A stretch of DNA of 6,562 nucleotides, from assembly GCA_025353435.1 (NCBI GenBank), contig JANXQR010000415.1, forward strand, positions 1 to 6,562, given 5' to 3'. Position numbers and translations under genes: made by a program. The notes beneath the pieces were generated by a model that saw only the letters and a program-made list of their open reading frames with translations, had not been told where the DNA came from and did not search any database. Below, piece after piece: positions 1 to 5,888 of this stretch. How positions within the stretch are numbered: the first letter of the stretch is position 1; every line of letters begins with the position of its first letter. Origin of the DNA: Acidobacteriota bacterium (GTDB taxonomy: Bacteria > Acidobacteriota > Terriglobia > Terriglobales > Acidobacteriaceae).

Positions 1-530
1 GTGTGACGCACCTCGCCCAACAGTCTCTAAGCTTTTACAAGGAATCAACGGTCCCAACACCTGTCAACCTCGAAGAGGCCGTCGAAAGCGTCCTGAGCAT
101 TTTTGACAAGCGCATCGAAGCGAAGCGGATTCAGGTAACAAGGCGGTATCAATCAGGCGGTACGGCCATCAGAACCTATCCTGGCGAGATCCGCCAGATC
201 TTCTCCACTCTGCTTCTGAATGCGATAGAGGCCGTCGACACCGGCGGGGCCATCGCTATCCGCATCCGCAAAGTGTCTCACTGGCAAAATCCGGCGATCA
301 AAGGCGTTCGGATTGCCATTTTTGACAACGGAGTCGGCATTCCTGAGTCCGACATTTCTCGCATCTTCGAGCCATTCTTTACTACCAAAGGAGAGAACGG
401 GACCGGGCTAGGTCTCTGGGTGGCGAGCGGAATTGTAGATCGTTCCGGGGGCTCGATTCGCACACGAAGCAGCGTGCGTTCAGACAAACACGGGACTTGC
501 TTTTCGATCTTTCTGCCCGCCAAATCTTGA
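1..530 (+). CDS. Sensor histidine kinase, C-terminal ATP-binding part (5' end outside the window)
   Basis: This is the catalytic end of a two-component sensor kinase, which autophosphorylates a histidine and passes the phosphate to a response regulator. The reading frame starts at base 3 and is open to the left edge, so the GTG there is probably internal. The sensor domain and phospho-accepting histidine lie upstream. Counting the codon at base 3 as residue 1, residues 1-20 look like the end of the dimerisation helix. The HATPase_c fold follows with all its boxes: N box LLLNAIEAV (70-78, Asn73), G1 DNGVGIP (108-114), F box FEPFFTTK (122-129) and G2 GTGLGLWV (133-140). It should therefore bind ATP. 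The protein ends in PAKS about 30 residues after G2, as expected when no receiver domain is fused. No response regulator gene follows; a partner may lie upstream. The stop codon is inside an 18-bp tandem duplication. What signal it senses cannot be told from here. Confidence 0.93.
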   Translation, partial: VTHLAQQSLSFYKESTVPTPVNLEEAVESVLSIFDKRIEAKRIQVTRRYQSGGTAIRTYPGEIRQIFSTLLLNAIEAVDTGGAIAIRIRKVSHWQNPAIKGVRIAIFDNGVGIPESDISRIFEPFFTTKGENGTGLGLWVASGIVDRSGGSIRTRSSVRSDKHGTCFSIFLPAKS

Positions 531-555
531 ACGAGACCCAAATCTTGAACGAGAC
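520..555. repeat. Perfect 18-bp tandem duplication across the kinase stop codon
   Basis: The 18-mer CCAAATCTTGAACGAGAC occurs at 520-537 and again immediately at 538-555 with no mismatch. The first copy contains the last kinase codons and the TGA at 528-530, so the second copy lies wholly in the 3' untranslated region. It looks like a recent slippage or duplication event that left the protein unchanged. Confidence 0.9.
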
Positions 556-723
556 TTAGTCGCTTGCTTCAACTCACATCGAAGGCCTAAAACGCCTCAT
601 GCTAGCTCATACTCGGACAGGAACGGATGGCAGATACAACCTTGATGTCTTGTCACTTTTGGGCACATTCTGGGCACAAACGAAAATCTAGTCTGTAATA
701 TATTGATTCTAAATGTGTTTAAC
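556..723. other. Non-coding spacer between convergent kinase and tRNA-Leu
   Basis: I see no gene in this stretch on either strand. It holds an 11-bp near-perfect tandem repeat (658-679). An AT-rich tract at about 687-723 lies directly downstream of the tRNA 3' end. A short AGGC/GCCT stem at 583-597 has no T-run after it, so no convincing terminator was found for either convergent gene. Confidence 0.6.
658..679. repeat. 11-bp direct tandem repeat with GGGCACA core
   Basis: TTTGGGCACAT (658-668) is followed directly by TCTGGGCACAA (669-679), with 9 of 11 positions identical. The 11-bp period would put both cores on roughly the same face of the helix, as in tandem binding sites for a regulator or for integrase arm sites. 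No protein can be assigned to it. Confidence 0.5.
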
Positions 724-810
724 TGGTGCCCGGAGGGGGACTTGAACCCCCATGACCTTGCGATCTGCGGATTTTAAGTCCGCTGCGTCTGCCAATTTCG
801 CCATCCGGGC
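724..810 (-). tRNA. tRNA-Leu (anticodon UAA)
   Basis: On the minus strand, the 5' acceptor arm GCCCGGA pairs with TCCGGGC, followed by discriminator A and an encoded CCA (724-726). The D stem is GCG/CGC. The anticodon stem GCGGA/TCCGC closes the loop CTTAAAA, which gives anticodon UAA (774-776 on the plus strand) reading the leucine codons UUA and UUG. A long variable arm (GATC/GGTC) marks a class II tRNA, as expected for leucine. The T arm is GGGGG-TTCAAGT-CCCCC. The length is 87 nt including CCA. All pairings look intact, so the gene should be functional. It is convergent with the histidine kinase. No clear promoter was identified upstream of 810. Confidence 0.97.
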
Positions 811-1215
811 TTTATGAATTGCATCATCGGATCCTGCTCACTGCCGTTTTCCGCGGGCCGCGTATCGGACAACCAGTGGGCGTTGGGAGCCTTGCCGACT
901 TGGGTGCCCTCACTCCAAGTCTTAATCATAATTCCCCGGTTGCTCAACCGCGGTATCCCGTACCCGCTCAGCACCGACCCAGATGACTGGCGCGCGATTG
1001 GCGCGTCCTTGACCCACCCATTCTCGACAGCTCCACACTAACTCCCAAAGCGGTCGGGCCCTCACCCCGCAAGCGGGCAAGACGCTCCGAATCCAACTCA
1101 ATCTCCATTTGCCGCGACGCGAATGCTCAAGAGAAGCGCAAAGAACGGCCTCGAAATAATCGTAACGGTAAACAACCGCGTTCCCGGCAAACTATCTGTC
1201 TGACTTCATTCCTCC
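811..1215. other. Long intergenic region with no credible gene
   Basis: About 400 bp between tRNA-Leu and the phosphatase promoter. The open frames here are short, lack ribosome-binding sites and do not resemble known proteins. Small inverted repeats occur: CGGTT/AACCG near 937-950 and CCCGC-AA-GCGGG at 1066-1077. Neither is followed by a T-run. A minus-strand TATGAT at 925-930 resembles a -10 box but lacks a -35 at the right spacing. The region must contain the tRNA promoter, but it could not be placed. Confidence 0.5.
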
Positions 1216-1245
1216 CTGTTAATCGCCGCACCGCTGTCTTAGAAT
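1216..1245 (+). promoter_or_regulatory. Candidate sigma70-type promoter of the phosphatase gene, possibly leaderless
   Basis: TAGAAT at 1240-1245 matches the -10 consensus TATAAT at 5 of 6 bases. CTGTTA at 1216-1221 is a weak -35 (3 of 6) with an 18-bp spacer. Transcription would start about 6-8 bases after the -10, at about 1251-1253, directly before the ATG at 1254. No Shine-Dalgarno sequence lies between. The -35 is poor, so the call rests mainly on the -10 and its position. Confidence 0.4.
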
Positions 1246-1253
1246 GAGCGCAC

Positions 1254-2888
1254 ATGACGCTTACTTCCTCGCTGCCTTCGCTCATTTATTCCGATCCCAG
1301 CGGAGAGCATCTGATCCAGCTCGAGCCCGACTCGACCTTCATCGGCCGCTCGCTCGATCAGGATCTCGTTCTGACGGAGAGCTACGTTTCGCGCCGCCAT
1401 GCATCCATTCACGTCATCGATGGCCAGTTCGAACTCGTCGACGAAAAAAGCTCACACGGCACTTTCCTGAACGGGAGGCGCATCGAACGAGCACGCCTGA
1501 CTTCCGGAGACACACTGCAATTCGGATCACCCACTGCACCGGTTTACGTGTTTCAGAACCAGCGCGCCAATCATGAAGGTCCGACTGAGTCGCTGACAGT
1601 CAACCTCCTACGAGCTTTCTCCTCCTTTGCGCCTGCTCTGAAAGAGGAACCATCGGGCGCGCACCAGATGGAGCAACTCAGCTTTCTGATAAGCTCAGCG
1701 CGCAAACTCAATGCGATGGGGGCGATCGACGACATCCTTCGCGTGCTCCTCGAATCATCCATCAAGCTCACCGGCGTCGAGCGCGGATTCGTTTTCCTCA
1801 GCGAAGGCGCACACATGCGTCTCGCCCTGGGGTTGCGCGGCGACGGCAGAGCTGTGGGGGAGGACTCAACCATCTCCCGGCGCGCCATGCAGAGGGCCGT
1901 CGAAAGCGCATCGAAATTCTGGATCAGCGACACCCTCGCCGATGCCAACGCCTCCGCATGGGAAAGCGTTGTCGCCAACTCCATTCGCTCCATTTATTGC
2001 ATTCCGTTGCGCAAGCACACGGCGGCGTCCGACACCAATCGCCTTCTCGGCCTGCTTTATCTCGATAGCCAGATCGGCCCTGGACACTTGAGCGAAATCG
2101 ACCACCAGGTACTTGAGATGGTGGCTGTTGAGGCCGCCACGCTCCTCGAAAATGCACTGCTTGCACAGGCTGAATTGAAATCCAGGCTTGCCGCTGAAGA
2201 GCTCGGAGTCGCCGCCAGGATTCACGCCAGTCTCATGTCCATCCAGCTCCCCACGGTCTCTTTTGCGTCGCTTGAAGCCCGCACCATTCCCTGCCGCGCC
2301 ATTGGCGGGGACTTCTTTGATGCCGTGTCTGTGGACAATTGCATCTGCGCGGTCGTTGCCGACGTCTCGGGCAAAGGGGTCGCCGCCGCCATTGTTGCCG
2401 CCACGCTCCAGGGCATCATTCATGCCCAGCTTTTGGCACGGCAAGAACTCTCCGAATTGGCCACAGTCGTCAACCAGTTCCTTTGCGATCGAGGCGTCGG
2501 CAAATACGCAACCATGATTCTCCTCAAGATCTGGCCCAAAGGAAAAGTGGAATATCTCAACTGCGGCCACATCCCTCCCGTCGTCGTCACGCAATCGGGA
2601 ACGCACCGCCTCGAGGAAACTAATCTGGTTGTCGGCCTTATTCCCAATGCCAAGTACAAGCCCGGCTTCTGCACGTTGAAGCCAGGCGAACGCATCCTGC
2701 TGTTTACCGATGGCGTGACAGAAGCCGAAAATCAGCGCGGCGATCAATTTGGCGATGTCGAGCTTGAGAACATCCTTCACCGCGCGGGACTCGACCAGAT
2801 CCTTCAACGATTGGCGAAGTTTCAGGGGCAGCAGGAGAGCCAGGACGACTGCACACTCTGTGAACTCGTCTATCGCGGGCCCAAGTAA
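1254..2888 (+). CDS. FHA-GAF-SpoIIE (PP2C-type) serine phosphatase
   Basis: A cytosolic signalling protein of 544 residues with no signal peptide or membrane segment. An N-terminal FHA domain (about 10-100) has the phosphothreonine-binding signature: G31-R32-S33, S46-R-R-H49, and S67-H-G-T70 followed by N73-G74. A GAF domain (about 150-300) would bind a small ligand or mediate dimerisation. A helical linker (about 298-340) leads to a SpoIIE/RsbU phosphatase domain (about 340-541). Its metal-binding motifs are complete: GGDFFD (351-356), ADVSGKG (369-375), NCGH (436-439), FTDG (484-487) and DDC (531-533), so it should be active. Relatives dephosphorylate anti-anti-sigma factors of the SpoIIAA/RsbV type in partner-switching pathways, but no such partner, anti-sigma kinase or Ser/Thr kinase is present here. 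The ATG at 1254 is chosen because the FHA domain begins soon after it. It has no Shine-Dalgarno sequence and sits close to a -10 box, so the mRNA may be leaderless. Confidence 0.93.
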   Translation: MTLTSSLPSLIYSDPSGEHLIQLEPDSTFIGRSLDQDLVLTESYVSRRHASIHVIDGQFELVDEKSSHGTFLNGRRIERARLTSGDTLQFGSPTAPVYVFQNQRANHEGPTESLTVNLLRAFSSFAPALKEEPSGAHQMEQLSFLISSARKLNAMGAIDDILRVLLESSIKLTGVERGFVFLSEGAHMRLALGLRGDGRAVGEDSTISRRAMQRAVESASKFWISDTLADANASAWESVVANSIRSIYCIPLRKHTAASDTNRLLGLLYLDSQIGPGHLSEIDHQVLEMVAVEAATLLENALLAQAELKSRLAAEELGVAARIHASLMSIQLPTVSFASLEARTIPCRAIGGDFFDAVSVDNCICAVVADVSGKGVAAAIVAATLQGIIHAQLLARQELSELATVVNQFLCDRGVGKYATMILLKIWPKGKVEYLNCGHIPPVVVTQSGTHRLEETNLVVGLIPNAKYKPGFCTLKPGERILLFTDGVTEAENQRGDQFGDVELENILHRAGLDQILQRLAKFQGQQESQDDCTLCELVYRGPK

Positions 2889-2916
2889 ATATGCCAGCCA
2901 CCCTGCGGGCCCAAGT
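2875..2916. repeat. 12-bp direct repeat around the phosphatase stop codon
   Basis: GCGGGCCCAAGT occurs at 2875-2886 and at 2905-2916, a 30-bp offset. The first copy encodes the last residues and touches the TAA at 2886-2888; the second is non-coding. The 18 bases after each copy do not align well, so this is not a clear 30-bp duplication. Confidence 0.6.
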
Positions 2917-3039
2917 CACCATGATGCCTGTGCCCGCGCCGTTCAAATTCGAACACTGATTCTCGATTCTGGACAAAGCCATACCTCGCCACCCATCTAC
3001 CCGGTGCTATCTCCTTTCAAATGGGGTCGGGCTGGCGAC

Positions 3040-3067
3040 TTGACTGGCACTACACGTGCCATATCCT
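3040..3067 (+). promoter_or_regulatory. Candidate promoter of the permease gene with inverted repeat in its spacer
   Basis: TTGACT (3040-3045) is a good -35 (5 of 6). TATCCT (3062-3067) is a fair -10 (4 of 6) at a 16-bp spacing. The inverted repeat GGCAC-N5-GTGCC (3046-3060), which contains the palindrome CACGTG, fills the spacer almost exactly. That is a typical place for a repressor operator. A start near 3074 would leave a leader of about 23 nt carrying the ribosome-binding site. No regulator gene lies beside it. Confidence 0.4.
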
Positions 3068-3078
3068 TGTTGCGCAAA

Positions 3079-3096
3079 CCTCTGCGCGGAGGCCTC
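3079..3096 (+). promoter_or_regulatory. Ribosome-binding site of the permease gene, with possible weak hairpin
   Basis: GGAGG at 3088-3092 lies 4 bases before ATG 3097 and decides the start. The same GAGG can pair with CCTC at 3079-3082 in a short stem, and GAGGCCTC (3089-3096) is a palindrome touching the start codon. The site could therefore be partly masked in the mRNA, though the stem is short and may be weak. Confidence 0.6.
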
Positions 3097-5634
3097 ATGA
3101 GTGCTTTGCTTCAGGATCTGCAGTACGCGCTGCGCCAGCTTCGCAAGACCCCCGGTTTCACCATCACGGTCCTGCTCACGCTGGCTCTCGGCATCGGCGC
3201 TAACGCGGCCATTTTCACGCTGGTCAACTCGGTCCTGTTGAGGAAGCTTCCCGTCACCGATCCCGCTACGCTGATTCGCATCGGCGATACCAGCGATTGC
3301 TGCGTGAATTCAGGGTTCAACGACACTGGCGACTACTCGCTGTTCTCAACCGACACCTTCCAGTATTTGAAAAAGGAGGTGCCGGAGTTTGCCGATCTGG
3401 CTGCCATGCAAGCCGGATTCAGTTACGTGCCCGTGGTGGTGCGCCGCGAAGGCGGACAGACAGAGGCGAGGTCGGTCCTCGGCGAATTCGTCTCCGGCAA
3501 CTACTTTCGCACCTTCGGGCTTCAACCCAGTGCCGGGCGGGTCTTGACCGAGTCCGACGATGTGCAGGGCGCCCCGGTGGCCGCGGTCATGAGTTATGAG
3601 TCATGGCAGCACGACTACGCCGGCGATACCTCCGTGGTCGGCAGCACATTCCGCATTAATACGAAACCCGTCACGGTCGTCGGTATCGCTCCGCAGGGCT
3701 TCTACGGCGATCGACTCACATCAACGCCACCCCAGTTCTATATCCCCATCCAGGCCATGCCCGAGTTGTCGAATGCCCCCTTTGTGCGCGATCCCGAAAC
3801 CGACTGGCTTTACCTTATCGGTCGCATCAAGCCAGGTGTCGATCAGGGTCAACTGCAGCAGAAGATCAGCGGCATGCTCCGCCAGAAATACGCGACAAGG
3901 AAGGCCCTGTCGGACGATTTCGGCAAGCCATTCCTGGCCAAGACCCACGTAGTTCTCACGCCCGGCGGCGGGGGAATTCAATCTCTCCAGGAAGAGTATA
4001 AGTCGCATCTTCGCTTGCTGATGTGGATCTCCGGCCTCGTGCTACTCATCGCCTGCGCCAACATTGCCAACCTGTGCCTGGTGCGCGGTATGAGTCGCCG
4101 CACAGAAATGTCAGTGCGCACGGCCCTCGGTGCGCAGCGCATAAGAATCGTGCGCCAACTGCTCACTGAGAGCGTATTGCTCTCCACAATGGGCGGCCTT
4201 GCTGGATTGTTTGTCGCCTTTGCGGGCGCGCGTATGCTGCTGATGCTGGCCTTCCCCGGAACCCAAAATGTTCCCATCGGAGCCAGCCCTTCGCCCACGG
4301 TAGTCGCCTTTGCCTTCGCGCTTTCGCTCATCACGGGCGTCTTGTTCGGCGTTGCGCCGGCATGGATGGCCGCGCGTGCTCAGCCTGCCGATGCCCTCCG
4401 GACTGGAACGCGCACCACCGCCTCCGGAGCCTCACTCCTGCAGCGTTCCCTGGTTGTGCTGCAGGCCGCGCTTTCGCTGGTCTTGCTGGTTGGCGCCGGA
4501 CTCTTTTCGCAGAGCCTCAACAAGCTGCAGACCACCGACATGAAGCTCAACTCCACAAATCGCTACATCATCCACTTCAATCCCCAGGCCGCCGGATATG
4601 CGACGACCCAGGTCGCAGCACTCTATCGGACCATTGAAGACAGGTTCCACGCATTGCCCGGCATCGTCAAAGTAGGCATCTCCAACTACACGCCCATGGA
4701 GGACAACAACTGGAGCAACAGCGTTCAAATTCAAGGCACAGCGGACACCCATAAGGGCGCTTCCTTCGTAAAGGCCAGCGGCGAATATTTTGATTCTGTT
4801 GGAACTCATGTAGTGATGGGCCGCGGCTTTGGGCCGCAGGATACTTCATCATCGCCGCCCGTCGCCGTCGTCAACCGCACCTTCGTCAAAACCTTTTTCA
4901 AGGATGGCGCCAACCCCATCGGTCACCGCATGGGACCGCCCGGACCCAACTCGGCCGGAGACTTTGAGATTGTCGGCGTCGTGGAGGACACCACCTACAC
5001 CGCCGTTCAATGGACTGACCACAGTATGTATTTCATCCCCATGGTGCAGCGCTTCGCCAGCGACAAGCACCGCATTGAGGACGACGGCTCACTCTATGCG
5101 GGAGCCATCGTCATCGAGACCCAGACGCCGATGACCGACATGGAGAAACTCGCGCGCACCACCCTCACCGGCATCAATCCCAATCTGGCCGTGGTCAAAT
5201 TCCAGACCTTCGATGAGCAGATCGCCGACCGCTTCACCGATCAGCGCATGATCGCGCGCCTCACCATGCTCTTCGGCGCACTGGCGCTCCTGCTCGCCTC
5301 CATCGGCCTCTATGGCGTGACCGCGTATGGTGTTGTCCGCCGCACCTCGGAGATTGGCATTCGCATGGCCCTTGGTGCCGAACGCATTCGCGTAATTGGA
5401 ATGGTCATGCGCGGAGCGATGATCCAGGCCGCAATCGGACTCGCCATCGGAGCCCCCATCGCGATCCTCTGCGTGCGCTACGTTAAGGCCCAGCTTTACG
5501 ACATCACCAGCGTCAATCCCTTTGTCCTGGCCGGCGCAATCGTCACACTCGCCCTCGCCGCCGCCATCGCCGGAATCATTCCCGCGCGTCGCGCTGCATC
5601 CATTGACCCGGTAAGGGCTTTGCGCGTGCAGTGA
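3097..5634 (+). CDS. MacB/FtsX-type duplicated permease of the ADOP family
   Basis: An inner-membrane protein of 845 residues with two copies of the MacB periplasmic domain plus FtsX permease unit. In the first copy, TM1 (about 21-48) is followed by a large periplasmic domain (about 50-305) holding the cysteine pair C68-C69, then TM2 (309-331), TM3 (354-382) and TM4 (400-426). In the second copy, TM5 (449-472) is followed by a periplasmic domain (about 475-715), then TM6 (720-745), TM7 (768-795) and TM8 (808-828). The matching cytoplasmic motifs SVRTALGAQRIR (339-350) and GIRMALGAERIR (754-765), each following the first FtsX helix of its half, confirm the internal duplication. The C-terminus PARRAASIDPVRALR is typical of LolC/MacB permeases. 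There is no ATP-binding cassette in the protein or next to it, the hallmark of ADOP proteins. Substrate and ATPase partner are unknown. The frame is open upstream to 2749, but the start at 3097 has GGAGG and begins the conserved N-terminus. Confidence 0.93.
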   Translation: MSALLQDLQYALRQLRKTPGFTITVLLTLALGIGANAAIFTLVNSVLLRKLPVTDPATLIRIGDTSDCCVNSGFNDTGDYSLFSTDTFQYLKKEVPEFADLAAMQAGFSYVPVVVRREGGQTEARSVLGEFVSGNYFRTFGLQPSAGRVLTESDDVQGAPVAAVMSYESWQHDYAGDTSVVGSTFRINTKPVTVVGIAPQGFYGDRLTSTPPQFYIPIQAMPELSNAPFVRDPETDWLYLIGRIKPGVDQGQLQQKISGMLRQKYATRKALSDDFGKPFLAKTHVVLTPGGGGIQSLQEEYKSHLRLLMWISGLVLLIACANIANLCLVRGMSRRTEMSVRTALGAQRIRIVRQLLTESVLLSTMGGLAGLFVAFAGARMLLMLAFPGTQNVPIGASPSPTVVAFAFALSLITGVLFGVAPAWMAARAQPADALRTGTRTTASGASLLQRSLVVLQAALSLVLLVGAGLFSQSLNKLQTTDMKLNSTNRYIIHFNPQAAGYATTQVAALYRTIEDRFHALPGIVKVGISNYTPMEDNNWSNSVQIQGTADTHKGASFVKASGEYFDSVGTHVVMGRGFGPQDTSSSPPVAVVNRTFVKTFFKDGANPIGHRMGPPGPNSAGDFEIVGVVEDTTYTAVQWTDHSMYFIPMVQRFASDKHRIEDDGSLYAGAIVIETQTPMTDMEKLARTTLTGINPNLAVVKFQTFDEQIADRFTDQRMIARLTMLFGALALLLASIGLYGVTAYGVVRRTSEIGIRMALGAERIRVIGMVMRGAMIQAAIGLAIGAPIAILCVRYVKAQLYDITSVNPFVLAGAIVTLALAAAIAGIIPARRAASIDPVRALRVQ

Positions 5635-5835
5635 CGCCTTCTCCATGCACCACGCAGGGTTGAAATGTTCACTCGCCGTCGTTTGCGTCCACGAATCGAC
5701 GGGTTCGGTCATTGCTATTTGAATCCTCAGGCTCTGACCGGGGGCTTGAATTTTCTGTTTGTCTGGCTCCACATCTCAACCTGATTGGAGCGCTAATTCG
5801 TGTCGGCCCTGAGCGAAACCTGCGTAAGATTTAGT
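5635..5835. other. Intergenic region between permease and TPR gene
   Basis: No credible gene is seen here. It contains the hairpin at 5676-5702 described separately. The minus-strand frame that crosses it is the shadow of the permease's 3' end. The DNA is less GC-rich toward the TPR gene. Confidence 0.5.
5676..5702 (+). terminator. Possible transcription terminator hairpin after the permease
   Basis: CCGTCG (5676-5681) pairs perfectly with CGACGG (5697-5702). The 15-base interval adds further pairs (TT with AA, CG with CG), giving a long imperfect stem 42 bases after the permease stop. What follows is GTTCGGTCATT rather than a run of T, so it is not a classical intrinsic terminator. It may instead stabilise the mRNA 3' end. 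Confidence 0.3.
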
Positions 5836-5857
5836 CAATATCGACTTTGAGTATAAG
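5830..5857 (+). promoter_or_regulatory. Candidate promoter of the TPR gene
   Basis: TATAAG (5852-5857) matches the -10 consensus at 5 of 6 bases. TTTAGT (5830-5835) is a weak -35 (3 of 6) with a 16-bp spacer. A transcript from here would start near 5864, in the interval or at the edge of the right arm of the inverted repeat. Binding of a protein to that repeat would then block RNA polymerase. Confidence 0.35.
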
Positions 5858-5879
5858 ATTCTCTCCAAAGTCGCTATTG
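5836..5879. repeat. 14-bp inverted repeat flanking a -10-like box before the TPR gene
   Basis: CAATATCGACTTTG (5836-5849) and CAAAGTCGCTATTG (5866-5879) are reverse complements at 13 of 14 positions, the only mismatch being T5841 against C5874. The 16-bp interval contains TATAAG (5852-5857), a -10-like hexamer. The right arm ends at the first base of the Shine-Dalgarno run (5879-5884). Such symmetry fits an operator for a dimeric regulator. If read through from upstream it would also form a stable RNA hairpin beside the ribosome-binding site. Confidence 0.75.
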
Positions 5880-5888
5880 GGGGAATTG

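Noticed and set aside
583..597. AGGC/GCCT stem after the kinase gene as a terminator
   Set aside because: The stem is only 4 bp with a 7-base loop and no T-run on either strand.
774..974. Minus-strand open frame of 66 codons ending in GWRNWQTQRT
   Set aside because: Its C-terminal part is a translation of the tRNA-Leu gene, a well-known annotation artefact; the rest has no recognisable features.
814..1041. Plus-strand open frame of 75 codons between the tRNA and the phosphatase
   Set aside because: No ribosome-binding site, no domain features, and composition like non-coding DNA.
1866..2807. Long minus-strand open frame of 313 codons opposite the phosphatase
   Set aside because: It is antisense to a clearly functional FHA-GAF-SpoIIE gene; long antisense frames are expected in GC-rich coding DNA, and its translation shows no motif.
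2941..2954. GTTC-N6-GAAC symmetry resembling a regulator or LexA-type site
   Set aside because: Half-sites are only 4 bp with two inner mismatches, and the orientation does not match the common LexA boxes; likely chance.
2891..2959. 22-codon open frame just after the phosphatase stop
   Set aside because: No ribosome-binding site and no resemblance to a known leader peptide.
2749..3096. N-terminal extension of the permease frame by 116 codons
   Set aside because: It overlaps the end of the phosphatase gene in another frame, looks non-coding, and the GGAGG-supported ATG at 3097 begins the conserved family N-terminus.
5089..5772. Minus-strand open frame of 227 codons opposite the permease end
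   Set aside because: Low-complexity Gly/Asp/Glu-rich translation that mirrors the hydrophobic permease segments; no independent support.
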